In this document: piece after piece, positions 1 to 7,464 of the stretch
How positions within the stretch are numbered: position 1 is the stretch's first letter
Layout of the letters: each line of letters opens with the position of its first letter
Assembly (NCBI RefSeq): GCF_030549615.1
Contig: NZ_CP130832.1
Span: forward strand, 3,968,001-4,032,000
Reading direction: 5' to 3'
Length of the DNA stretch: 64,000 nt
Origin: Stenotrophomonas sp. 610A2
GTDB lineage: Bacteria; Pseudomonadota; Gammaproteobacteria; Xanthomonadales; Xanthomonadaceae
Translations under genes and position numbers: made by a program
The notes under the pieces: model-generated
What the model was told of the DNA's origin: nothing
The model's database searches: none
What the model saw: only the letters and a program-made list of their open reading frames with translations

Positions 1-178
1 CGCGCACGTCGAGCTTGACGCCTTCCTTCTCCAGCAGCGGCTTGACCACCTGCAGAATCTCGGCATGCGGCACGGCGGTGGCGGCGACCACCAGCTTGGA
101 CTCGTCGGCGGCAGGCTTGCCGCAGGCAGACAGGGCCAGCACGGCGGCAATCAGGGGAAAGGTGAGCAGCTTGTTCAT
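1..178 (-). CDS. metQ: MetQ methionine-binding lipoprotein, 5' part only
   Basis: This is the N-terminal 59 residues of a substrate-binding lipoprotein; the gene runs off the left edge. The product begins MNKLLTFPLIAAVLALSACG, a signal peptide ending in an LSAC lipobox, followed by KLVVAATAVPHAEILQ, the typical start of the mature NlpA/MetQ domain. In the family it captures D- and L-methionine in the periplasm and hands it to MetI. It lies 83 bp downstream of metI on the same strand, in the usual metNIQ order, so it is probably co-transcribed. The truncation is a window effect. Confidence 0.9.
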   Translation of the reverse strand, partial: MNKLLTFPLIAAVLALSACGKPAADESKLVVAATAVPHAEILQVVKPLLEKEGVKLDVR

Positions 179-261
179 CGGTAACGAGATCCCGTGGGGA
201 AGGATGGTGTGGACATACGCTAACAGGCCGGCACGCAACGTGCCGGCCCGCAGTCATTCCA

Positions 262-954
262 TTACTTGCGGCTGTAATGCGTAACCAGGCGGTCGCCGAG
301 CATCTGCAGCAGCTGCACCAGCACCAGCAGCAGTACCACGGTAACCAGTGCCACGTCGGTGTGCGAACGCTGGTAGCCATCGCGGAAGGCCAGGTCGCCG
401 AGGCCGCCGGAGCCAATCGCACCGCCCATTGCGGTGAAGCCGATCAAGGCGATGGTGGTGACGGTGGCACCGGCGATCAGGCCCGGTCGCGCTTCCGGCA
501 GCAGTACCTTGAAGACCAGCTGTTTGGTGGTCGCACCCATTGCCTGGCTGGCTTCGATCACGCCACGGTCGACTTCACGCAGTGCGGTTTCCACCAGACG
601 CGCGTAGAACGGTGCAGCGCCAACCACCAACGGCAGGATCGCGCCACGCACACCCAGCGAAGTGCCCATCATCGCCAGCGTCACCGGGATCAGCACGATC
701 ATCAGGATGATGAAGGGCACCGAGCGCAGCAGGTTCACCAACAAGGCAGTGATGCCGTAGACCACCGGCTTGCGGTGCAGCTGCGGCGAGCCGGTCAGGA
801 ACAGCAGCACGCCCAGCGGCAGGCCAATGGCCAGGGTCAATGGCAGCGAGCCGGCCAGCATCAGCAAGGTGTCGATGGTGGCCTGGCCGATATCGGCCCA
901 CTTGCCAGCATCCAGATGGCGGAAGAAGCCTTCCGCGGCAGTTGCAATGATCAT
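262..954 (-). CDS. metI: MetI, methionine ABC transporter permease
   Basis: This 230-residue membrane protein has about five hydrophobic segments. The binding-protein-dependent EAA loop is seen around residues 135-160 ([20 protein letters not shown]), where the permease contacts the ATPase MetN. Length and sequence pattern fit MetI. Its start codon overlaps the metN stop as ATGA, so translation is coupled. It forms the channel of the MetNIQ importer with MetN and the lipoprotein MetQ. Confidence 0.95.
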   Translation of the reverse strand: MIIATAAEGFFRHLDAGKWADIGQATIDTLLMLAGSLPLTLAIGLPLGVLLFLTGSPQLHRKPVVYGITALLVNLLRSVPFIILMIVLIPVTLAMMGTSLGVRGAILPLVVGAAPFYARLVETALREVDRGVIEASQAMGATTKQLVFKVLLPEARPGLIAGATVTTIALIGFTAMGGAIGSGGLGDLAFRDGYQRSHTDVALVTVVLLLVLVQLLQMLGDRLVTHYSRK

Positions 955-1958
955 CGGCGCAGCTCCTCGACGTGCACACCAGCAGCGATGAAGGCTGCCT
1001 GCGCGGCGTTCTGGTCGCCGCCTACCAGGGCCACGGTCAGCTGGCCGTAGGGCGTGTCCTTGATGCGGTCGATGCGGCCGGTAAGGATGTTGTAGTCCAC
1101 CCCCGTGTCGCGGGCGATGCGCCCCAACAACGGTTCGTAAGTGCCTTCACCGAGGAAGGTCAGACGCACGATGCGACCACCGACGGCAGCGAAATCGCGC
1201 AGCTGCTCGCCTTCGTCCACATGTTCGGACTCGGAGACGAAACGACGGGTAGTCGTGTGCCGGGGATGCAGGAAGACCTCGGTGACCGGGCCCATCTCCA
1301 CCATGTGGCCTGCATCGAGCACGGCAACGCGGTCGCAGACGCGGCGGATCACATCCATTTCGTGGGTGATCAGCACGATGGTCAGGCCCAGCTCGCGGTT
1401 GATCTTGGCCAGCAGCGCCAACACCGAGGCGGTGGTCTGCGGGTCCAGCGCGCTGGTGGCCTCGTCGCACAGCAGGATCTGCGGGCGCGTGGCCAGCGCG
1501 CGGGCAATGCCGACACGCTGCTTCTGCCCGCCGGACAGCTGCGACGGATACTTGGCCGCATGCTCTTCCAGCCCGACCATGCGCAGCAGCTCGGCCACGC
1601 GGGCGTCGATCTCGGCCTTGGGCGTGCCGGCCAGTTCCAGCGGGAAGGCCACATTGGCCGCGACGGTACGTGCCGACAGCAGGTTGAAGTGCTGGAAGAT
1701 CATGCCGATGCGTCGGCGCAGCGCGCGCAGGCCGTCGGCGTCCAGCGCGGTGGCGTCCTGGCCATCGATCAGCACCTGCCCGCCGCTTGGTTCTTCCAGG
1801 CGGTTGATCAGGCGGATCAGGGTCGACTTGCCGGCACCGGAGTGGCCGATGATGCCGAACACTTCGCCGGCCTGGATCTTCAGGTCGAGCGGATGCAGCG
1901 CGGTGATCGCGCGGCCGTCGACGGCATAAGCTTTCTGCAGGTGCTGGAACTCGATCAC
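951..1958 (-). CDS. metN: MetN, methionine ABC transporter ATPase
   Basis: This ATPase energises methionine import. Walker A (GHSGAGKST) lies at residues 38-46, the LSGGQKQR signature near 140, Walker B ([12 protein letters not shown]) near 160-171, and a C-terminal NIL (ACT-like) domain of about 75 residues normally binds methionine and inhibits transport. I chose a GTG start at 1958 because the product then opens [11 protein letters not shown] as in the family and is 335 residues long. The open frame reaches 2033, but that extension ([10 protein letters not shown]...) looks unlike MetN. It is first in metNIQ. The 75 bp upstream contain an AT-rich stretch that may hold the promoter, with no clear -35/-10 pair. 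Confidence 0.93.
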   Translation of the reverse strand: MIEFQHLQKAYAVDGRAITALHPLDLKIQAGEVFGIIGHSGAGKSTLIRLINRLEEPSGGQVLIDGQDATALDADGLRALRRRIGMIFQHFNLLSARTVAANVAFPLELAGTPKAEIDARVAELLRMVGLEEHAAKYPSQLSGGQKQRVGIARALATRPQILLCDEATSALDPQTTASVLALLAKINRELGLTIVLITHEMDVIRRVCDRVAVLDAGHMVEMGPVTEVFLHPRHTTTRRFVSESEHVDEGEQLRDFAAVGGRIVRLTFLGEGTYEPLLGRIARDTGVDYNILTGRIDRIKDTPYGQLTVALVGGDQNAAQAAFIAAGVHVEELRR

Positions 1959-2101
1959 TGCCAGGGCAACCGGAGGGCATAAGTAAGGGGCGTGCAGCCT
2001 AGCAGCGCCGGGGCCCCGGCGCGCGTGCCGCAAACCGGAATCTTATTCCTTTTGGTTCTAAGCGAAACCAGTCGGGGATATGGTGGGGGGTAGTTCTGTT
2101 T

Positions 2102-2198
2102 GTGGGAGCGGCGTCAGCCGCGAAGCAGATGGACCACCAGATCGCGGCAATACCTGTTCATATGGCATCACCAGCTTCGCGGCTGACACCGCTCCTAC
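2102..2198. repeat. Inverted pair of GTGGGAGCGGCGTCAGCCGCG repeats
   Basis: A 25-bp palindromic unit at 2102-2126 returns in inverted orientation at 2174-2198, so transcripts could form a long hairpin. A related copy with GTGAGCCGCG lies at 16408-16432. Such GTGGGAGCGGC repeats are common in xanthomonads and pseudomonads. It fills the space between metN and the EamA gene. Confidence 0.75.
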
Positions 2199-2203
2199 AG
2201 TTC

Positions 2204-2247
2204 CTCCCCCTCCCTTTGGCGAAGCCAAGGGGAGGGCTGGGGAGGGG
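2204..2247. repeat. Palindromic CCCTCCC...GGGAGGG repeat
   Basis: A stem of CCCTTTGGC/GCCAAGGG with flanking C- and G-rich arms lies just 3' of the EamA gene. It is a variant of the CCCCTCTCCCG-type palindromes found in many other gaps of this window and could stop transcription in either direction, though no T-run follows. Confidence 0.55.
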
Positions 2248-2254
2248 TCGGCTT

Positions 2255-3151
2255 TCAGGGATGATCAATCTGATCCGGCCGCTGCGCCCGCTGCACGCGT
2301 TCACGGTGCAGCAGGTACAGGCCGCTGGCGACGATGATGCCGGCGCCGATCCAGGTCCAGCGGTCGGGCAGCTTCTGCCAGAGCAGCACGTCCCAGCCGA
2401 TCACCCAGACCAGCCCGGTGTACTCCAGCGGCGCGATCATCGAGGCCTGGCCCAGCTGGAATGCCCGGGTCAGCGCGATCTGGCCCAAGGCCCCGGCCAG
2501 GCCCATGCCGGCGATCAGCGCGGCGTGCTTCCACTGCAGCGGCTGCCACTGCGGCCAGGCCAGCAGGCCGGCGCCGATCGCCATGATCAGCAGGAACCAG
2601 ACCACCATCGATTGCGGGGTATCCGTACGGGTCAGCAGGCTGACCGTGACCGCCGCGATTGCGTAAGCCGTCGCCGCCAGCAGCACCATCAGGCCCGGGA
2701 ACGAGATGAAACCATCCACGCCCGGGCGCAGCACCACCAGCACGCCGATCAGGCCGATGCCGATGGCGACCCAACGCCGCGGCCCCACGTGCTCACCCAG
2801 CAAGGGCACCGACAGTGCCGCTACCAGCAAGGGCGCGACAAAGTAGATCGTATAAGCAGTGGACAACGACAAGGTGCGCAGCGCATAGACGAAGCAGCCG
2901 ATCATCACCATGCCGAGCACGCCGCGCAGCAGATGCAGGCCCCAACGTACCGGGATGATCGAGCGCGGCCCAGCGGTGGCAAGCACCCATACAAGGACGA
3001 ACGGCAGCGAGGCTGCACCGCGCAGCATGGTGACCTGCAGGGTGGGATAACTGCTGGACAGCATCTTCATGCCAGCGTCCATGCAGGAGAAGAAAGCGAC
3101 AGCGGCCAGCATCCAGATGATGGCCCGCACGGGGGATTTGGTAGGCGACAT
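2255..3151 (-). CDS. EamA/DMT-family transporter
   Basis: This 298-residue inner-membrane protein has about ten hydrophobic segments arranged as two EamA repeats (roughly residues 10-140 and 150-285). That is the usual build of the drug/metabolite transporter superfamily (RhaT/YdcZ type), whose members export amino acids or other small metabolites. Substrate cannot be read from the sequence. It stands alone, 92 bp from the divergent serine hydrolase gene. Confidence 0.85.
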   Translation of the reverse strand: MSPTKSPVRAIIWMLAAVAFFSCMDAGMKMLSSSYPTLQVTMLRGAASLPFVLVWVLATAGPRSIIPVRWGLHLLRGVLGMVMIGCFVYALRTLSLSTAYTIYFVAPLLVAALSVPLLGEHVGPRRWVAIGIGLIGVLVVLRPGVDGFISFPGLMVLLAATAYAIAAVTVSLLTRTDTPQSMVVWFLLIMAIGAGLLAWPQWQPLQWKHAALIAGMGLAGALGQIALTRAFQLGQASMIAPLEYTGLVWVIGWDVLLWQKLPDRWTWIGAGIIVASGLYLLHRERVQRAQRPDQIDHP

Positions 3152-3243
3152 GGCGCCATTATCCGCTGCCGGGGCCCTGCTTGCAGACTGTCAGCAGTAA
3201 TGGGCGATGTTATGTTCTGGCCATCCCCAACCTGGGCCCGACC

Positions 3244-4362
3244 ATGCGCAAACCACTGAAGCATCCAGCTGCCGCGCCTCGCCTGCTGCGTTTTGCCCCG
3301 TTGCTGCTCGCTGTCGTGCCCTGGGTTGCCACTGCCGCGCAGGCACCCAGCGCTGAAGCGCTGGCACAGTTGGATGGCTTTGCGCTGGGGCTGCAGGCCG
3401 CCGGCCAGTTCTCGGGCACGGTGTTGATCGCCAGCGGCGATGAGGTGGTGTTCGAGAAAGCCTATGGCGCGCGCGATGAGCAGCAGGAAGCACCGCTGCA
3501 GGTGAATGACCGCTTCAACCTGGCTTCGGCCGGCAAGATGTTCACCAGCGTGGCGATCCTGCAGCAGATCGCCGCCGGTCGCCTCAACCTGGACAGCAAG
3601 GTCGGCGAGGTGCTCAAGGACTACCCCAATCGTCAGTTCGCCACTGAGGTGACCGTCCGCCAACTGCTGACGCATAGCGCCGGTGCGGGCGATATCGACG
3701 AGCTTTTTGGCGCCGAACACAGTGCCGATCGCGCACGACTGGGCAGCCTGGAGGAGATGGTCGCACTGCATGCCGGGCGCGCCCCGGAGTTCGCGCCCGG
3801 CAGCGCGCAGAAGTACGGCAACTTCGGCTACCTGGTATTGGGGCGGATGCTGGAAGTCCTCTCCGGGCAGGATTTCGAAAGCTACATCCGCCAGCACGTG
3901 CTGCAACCGGCCGGCATGCAAGATACCGGCTTCGTGGCCTGCGACGATCCCGCTGCCGATCTGGCACGGGCGTATGCGGAGGTGGATGGCAAGCGTGTGC
4001 GCAACTGCGCCACCCAACCCAACCGTGGCCTGCCCGCCGGTGGCGAAGTGGGCAATGCGCGCGACATGTTCCGCTTCGTGCAGGCTTTGAATGCCGGCAA
4101 GCTGCTGCCAGCGGCACTGTTCGGACAGGCCACGCAAACCCAACGCGAATTCATGGGCCTGGGATTCTTTGCCACCGGCTACGGCAAGGACGTGCCGGCC
4201 CGCGACTTCCGCTGGGGCCATGGTGGCAGCACCGACGGTGTCTGCACCGACGTGCGCCATTACCCGGCAACCGGCGAGACCGTGATCGTGCTGTCCAACA
4301 AGGATGCGCCGGCCTGTTTTGCGGTTTCCGGCCTGCTGCACGCGCAGTGGAAGCAGCCTTGA
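3244..4362 (+). CDS. Secreted serine hydrolase, beta-lactamase/PBP class C fold
   Basis: The 372-residue protein has an N-terminal signal peptide (hydrophobic residues 15-33) and the three motifs of the class C beta-lactamase/DD-peptidase superfamily: S95-A-G-K98, Y191-G-N193 and H326-G-G328. S95 would be the acyl-enzyme nucleophile. The HGG triad in place of KTG is common in esterase and peptidase members of this group, so an esterase or D-aminopeptidase role is likelier than antibiotic hydrolysis. The start at 3244 was chosen for its signal peptide; the frame is open upstream to 3181. Confidence 0.85.
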   Translation: MRKPLKHPAAAPRLLRFAPLLLAVVPWVATAAQAPSAEALAQLDGFALGLQAAGQFSGTVLIASGDEVVFEKAYGARDEQQEAPLQVNDRFNLASAGKMFTSVAILQQIAAGRLNLDSKVGEVLKDYPNRQFATEVTVRQLLTHSAGAGDIDELFGAEHSADRARLGSLEEMVALHAGRAPEFAPGSAQKYGNFGYLVLGRMLEVLSGQDFESYIRQHVLQPAGMQDTGFVACDDPAADLARAYAEVDGKRVRNCATQPNRGLPAGGEVGNARDMFRFVQALNAGKLLPAALFGQATQTQREFMGLGFFATGYGKDVPARDFRWGHGGSTDGVCTDVRHYPATGETVIVLSNKDAPACFAVSGLLHAQWKQP

Positions 4363-4444
4363 ACGAAAGACAGCCGCAGGCCTCGCCGCAGCTTTGCCCG
4401 CTCCTAACGAATATTTCCCAAGCACCATGCAAGGATGCGCGCCG

Positions 4445-5326
4445 ATGAAACCTCGCACCACACTATTGCTGGCTCTCTCACTGAGTCTGGCCACCCTCGC
4501 CGCCCCGGCATTCGCGCAACCGGCCTGCAGCCCACGCTATCCGCCGCCGACCACGATTGCCGCCATGTTCGACATGGCAGCGGTCACCGCCGATACGCTC
4601 GATGCCCTGCCCGGCGTGGATGTGGCTATCGCTGCGCGTGGCGGCCAGGACCTGAGCAAGTACGGGCTGCGCCATAGCCACCTTGCCTTCCTGGTGCGCA
4701 ACGACGCCGGCAGCTGGGACGTGGTGCACCTGCTCAACCGCTGCAAGACCGACAGCTCCGACCTGTACCGCGAAGGTTTGGTGAACCTGGTTGGCGAAAG
4801 CTCGATCACCACCGACCTGCGGGTTGGCATTCCCACGCCGGAAGTCCGCGCAGCGTTGAAGGCATTGCTTGCCGGCGCTGCACCACGGGCACGTGCACTG
4901 CATGAGCCGCGCTACAGCATGCTGGCCTATCCCGGCAGCAGCGAGTACCAGAACTCCAACCAATGGATCCTGGAAGTCGCCGCAGCGGCAATGGCGCAGG
5001 CCGCAGGCGATGCGCCCCTCGCTGACCGCGACAGCGCCTTGGCCTGGCTCAAGCAGAAGGGCTATACGCCGTCACGCATGCACATCGGCATCGGCAAGCG
5101 GCTGGGTGCGCGTTTCCTTGCCGACAACGTGGCAGTTACCGATCACCCGGCCAGCGAACGCATCTCCGGCAACTACTCGGTGGTGACAGTGGAGTCGGTG
5201 TTCGACTTCCTGCATCGCAGTGGTGCGCTGGAACGCGAACTTGCCGTCGCCCATCAAACACCCGTGCCGGCAATGACCGGAAGCAACACGCAAGCCCCAA
5301 CACGTCAGCAGGAAGCGACCCCATGA
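4445..5326 (+). CDS. DUF2145-like secreted protein
   Basis: This 293-residue protein has a signal peptide (residues 1-24, ending AFA-QPAC). The body fits the uncharacterised DUF2145 family: a central segment HLAFLVRNDAGSWDVVHLLNRC and a later YSMLAYPGSSEYQNSNQW, a pattern reminiscent of NlpC/P60-like papain folds. Its stop overlaps the start of the next gene (ATGA at 5323-5326), so the three genes to 6375 look like one operon of exported proteins. Function unknown; the start at 4445 was chosen for its signal peptide. Confidence 0.75.
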   Translation: MKPRTTLLLALSLSLATLAAPAFAQPACSPRYPPPTTIAAMFDMAAVTADTLDALPGVDVAIAARGGQDLSKYGLRHSHLAFLVRNDAGSWDVVHLLNRCKTDSSDLYREGLVNLVGESSITTDLRVGIPTPEVRAALKALLAGAAPRARALHEPRYSMLAYPGSSEYQNSNQWILEVAAAAMAQAAGDAPLADRDSALAWLKQKGYTPSRMHIGIGKRLGARFLADNVAVTDHPASERISGNYSVVTVESVFDFLHRSGALERELAVAHQTPVPAMTGSNTQAPTRQQEATP

Positions 5327-5844
5327 AGCATTTGTTCAACAGCGGCATCCTCGCCGTTACCATCGCCGCCAGCCTTGGCCTCACCACGGGTGAAGTCCGC
5401 GCAGGCGAAATCAACGGCTCACAAGCCTCCGTGCTGGTGACTGGTTCCAGCGTGGTGATGGTGGTGTCCGGCCCGATCTTCCTGTCTGCGGCAGGCGTGC
5501 GCGGTGCAGCCGACATGTCCAAGGAATCCAGCGAACGCCGCGAGGAGAAGCGTCGCGCCAGCGCCGGTCCGCTGCCTGACCTGGAAGTGAAATCGGTGGA
5601 GACCGCCGCCGATGGCGGCCGCCGCGTCACCCTGGAAGATCCAGCCAATGCCGAGAACCGCGCCACCCTGCAGTGGCCAAAGCGCGAAGATGATCCGGCG
5701 GCCGGTTTCACGGTTGGCAGCAAAGTCGCTTTCCAGCCGAGCCCGCAGGGCGCCGGTTGGATGCTGCGTAATCCGGAGGGCGCTGCATTGGCGTTCGTGC
5801 CCACCATCGAGGCGGTGGATGAGAGCCGCACGCAGACCTTGTGA
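5323..5844 (+). CDS. Secreted hypothetical protein, paralogue A
   Basis: This 173-residue protein has a signal peptide (about residues 1-27). A short hydrophobic segment follows (VVMVVSGPIFLSAAGV), then a charged stretch (SSERREEKRRA) and a conserved body: AGPLPDLEV, ADGGRRVTLEDP, LQWPKREDDPA and SPQGAGWMLR. The same body recurs in the next gene, so the two are tandem paralogues. It is translationally coupled to the DUF2145 gene. I do not recognise the family; a periplasmic or outer-membrane role is inferred only from the signal peptide. Confidence 0.75.
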   Translation: MKHLFNSGILAVTIAASLGLTTGEVRAGEINGSQASVLVTGSSVVMVVSGPIFLSAAGVRGAADMSKESSERREEKRRASAGPLPDLEVKSVETAADGGRRVTLEDPANAENRATLQWPKREDDPAAGFTVGSKVAFQPSPQGAGWMLRNPEGAALAFVPTIEAVDESRTQTL

Positions 5845-5874
5845 TCGCGCATTTGTTCCTTTGAGGAGTATTTG

Positions 5875-6375
5875 ATGAAAACCCTGCTTTCCGTTGCCTG
5901 CGTCGTGGCAGTCAGTTGCCTGTCGGTAACCGCACCTGCCCGCGCTGGCGCCGACCTGAATCGTTCCGAGGTCTCCACGCTGGTGACCTCGGCCGGCGCA
6001 TCGATGCTGGTGTCCGCACCGTTGCTGCTGGTGGCATCAGCTGCCGACAAGTCGTCCGCAACCTCAGGTGAGCGTCAGACCCGCCGCATCAACGCTGGTC
6101 CGCTGCCGGACATGAAGGTCGAAGCGATTACCCAGGATGCCGATGGCGGCCGCAGCGTGGCGCTCGCCGATCCTTTGGATGCGGCCAACACCGCATCTCT
6201 GCATTGGCCACAGCGAGAGGACAACCCGGCCGGGAACTTCGTGCTCGGGCAGACGGTGGCGTTCACGCCGAGCCCGCAAGGTGCGGGTTGGATGGTGCGG
6301 GCTGAAGATGGCGCGGTGCTGACCTTTGTGCCGGCGATTGAAGCGGCGTCGGTGAGTCATAGCGGGAAGCTTTGA
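5875..6375 (+). CDS. Secreted hypothetical protein, paralogue B
   Basis: This 166-residue protein has a signal peptide and the same motifs as the gene before it: AGPLPDMKV, DADGGRSVALADP, LHWPQREDNPA and SPQGAGWMVR. The start at 5875 is preceded by GAGGAG about ten bases upstream. It is the third gene of the DUF2145 operon, 30 bp after its paralogue. The pair probably arose by duplication. Function unknown. Confidence 0.75.
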   Translation: MKTLLSVACVVAVSCLSVTAPARAGADLNRSEVSTLVTSAGASMLVSAPLLLVASAADKSSATSGERQTRRINAGPLPDMKVEAITQDADGGRSVALADPLDAANTASLHWPQREDNPAGNFVLGQTVAFTPSPQGAGWMVRAEDGAVLTFVPAIEAASVSHSGKL

Positions 6376-6421
6376 GGCTGCGGTGCTTCGAGGCTCCAGA
6401 TCGTAGAAATGTCTGAAGCAT

Positions 6422-6467
6422 CCCTTCTCCTGCTTGCGGGAGAAGGTGCCCGAAGGGCGGATGAGGG
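6422..6467. repeat. CCCTTCTCC...GGAGAAGG palindromic repeat
   Basis: A stem built on CTTCTCC and GGAGAAG is followed by GTGCCCGAAGGGC and GGATGAGGG. The same composite occurs at 27619-27668 (inverted), 27807-27855 and 57197-57246, so it is an interspersed family. It lies 47 bp beyond the end of the operon. Confidence 0.75.
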
Positions 6468-6520
6468 CGCTTTGGCATTGGCTTTTGTAATTTGAAGCTC
6501 AAGCGCCCGCAGGGCTGACA

Positions 6521-6786
6521 GCACAAGCAAAAGCTGCCCTCACCCCAACCCCTCTCCCGCCATGCGGGAGAGGGGCTCAGTCAGCTTGATCGCAGGCAGC
6601 ATGCACTCCTGCGGCCGTTGTCATCTGGCGCTCAAACGCCAGCAAAGCCAACCGCACAAGCAAAAGCTGCCCTCACCCCAACCCCTCTCCCGTGAACGGG
6701 AGAGGGGCTCAGTCTGCTTGATTGCTGGCAATGTGCACTCCTGCCGCCGTTGACATCCGCCTCGACCACACCAGCTACAATAGGCA
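6521..6786. repeat. Two near-tandem 133-bp units with nested palindromes
   Basis: The stretch beginning GCACAAGCAAAAGCTGCCCT at 6521 starts again at 6654. Each copy carries a CCCCTCTCCCG...CGGGAGAGGGG palindrome (6537-6577 and 6670-6707) and then a GCACTCCTG segment. The second copy has diverged and ends close to the promoter region of the downstream transporter gene. Nothing in 6376-6861 looks protein-coding. Confidence 0.7.
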
Positions 6787-6861
6787 TCGACCTGCCTTTC
6801 CAGGCACGGCCCCTCCCCCTTCTATCGATGCAGTGCCCACCGGCGCTGCCTGTGCCTGTTC

Positions 6862-7425
6862 ATGTCCTCACATCCGTCCATCCGCTTCGCCCCGCTTACC
6901 CCCACCTCGCTGCTGCTGGCCGTGCTGGCAATGGGCGCCGTGGTGCTGGGCTCGAATGTGCTGGTGCAGTACCCGATCAATGACTGGCTCACCTGGGGCG
7001 CTTTCAGCTACCCGGTCGCCTTCCTGGTCAGCAACCTGATCAATCGCCGCTTCGGCCCACAGGCGGCTCGCCGCGTGGCCTGGGCCGGCTTTGCGGTGGC
7101 GGTGGTGCTGTCGGTGTGGATCGCCACGCCACGTATCGCGGTTGCCTCGTGCTCGGCCTTCATCGTCGCGCAGCTGCTGGACATCACCGTGTTCGACCGG
7201 CTGCGCGCCGGCAACTGGTGGCGTGCGCCGATGGTGGCCACCACCTGCAGCGCCACCGTCGATACCGCCATCTTCTGGTCGATCGCCTTTGCCGGCTCGC
7301 AGCTGCCGTGGCTCAGCTGGGCCGCAGGCGATCTGGCGGTGAAGCTGGCCATCGGCGTGTGCCTGTTGGCACCGTTCCGCGCCCTGCTGTGGAAGATGGC
7401 GCCGCTGCGCGGCAATACCCGCTGA
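6862..7425 (+). CDS. yhhQ: Queuosine precursor transporter, YhhQ/VUT family
   Basis: This 187-residue membrane protein has about six hydrophobic segments and family hallmarks: a GSNVLVQYPI opening, the FSYPVAFLVSNLINRRFG segment and a later DTAIFWSIAF. YhhQ imports preQ0/preQ1, the precursor of the queuosine modification at tRNA wobble positions. It is monocistronic. A TTGACA at 6750 and TACAAT at 6776 precede it, but the 20-bp spacing is poor. I see no preQ1 riboswitch. Confidence 0.88.
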   Translation: MSSHPSIRFAPLTPTSLLLAVLAMGAVVLGSNVLVQYPINDWLTWGAFSYPVAFLVSNLINRRFGPQAARRVAWAGFAVAVVLSVWIATPRIAVASCSAFIVAQLLDITVFDRLRAGNWWRAPMVATTCSATVDTAIFWSIAFAGSQLPWLSWAAGDLAVKLAIGVCLLAPFRALLWKMAPLRGNTR

Positions 7426-7464
7426 GCGCTGCAGCCCGGTACCAAGCCGGGCTGCTTTCCAGCA

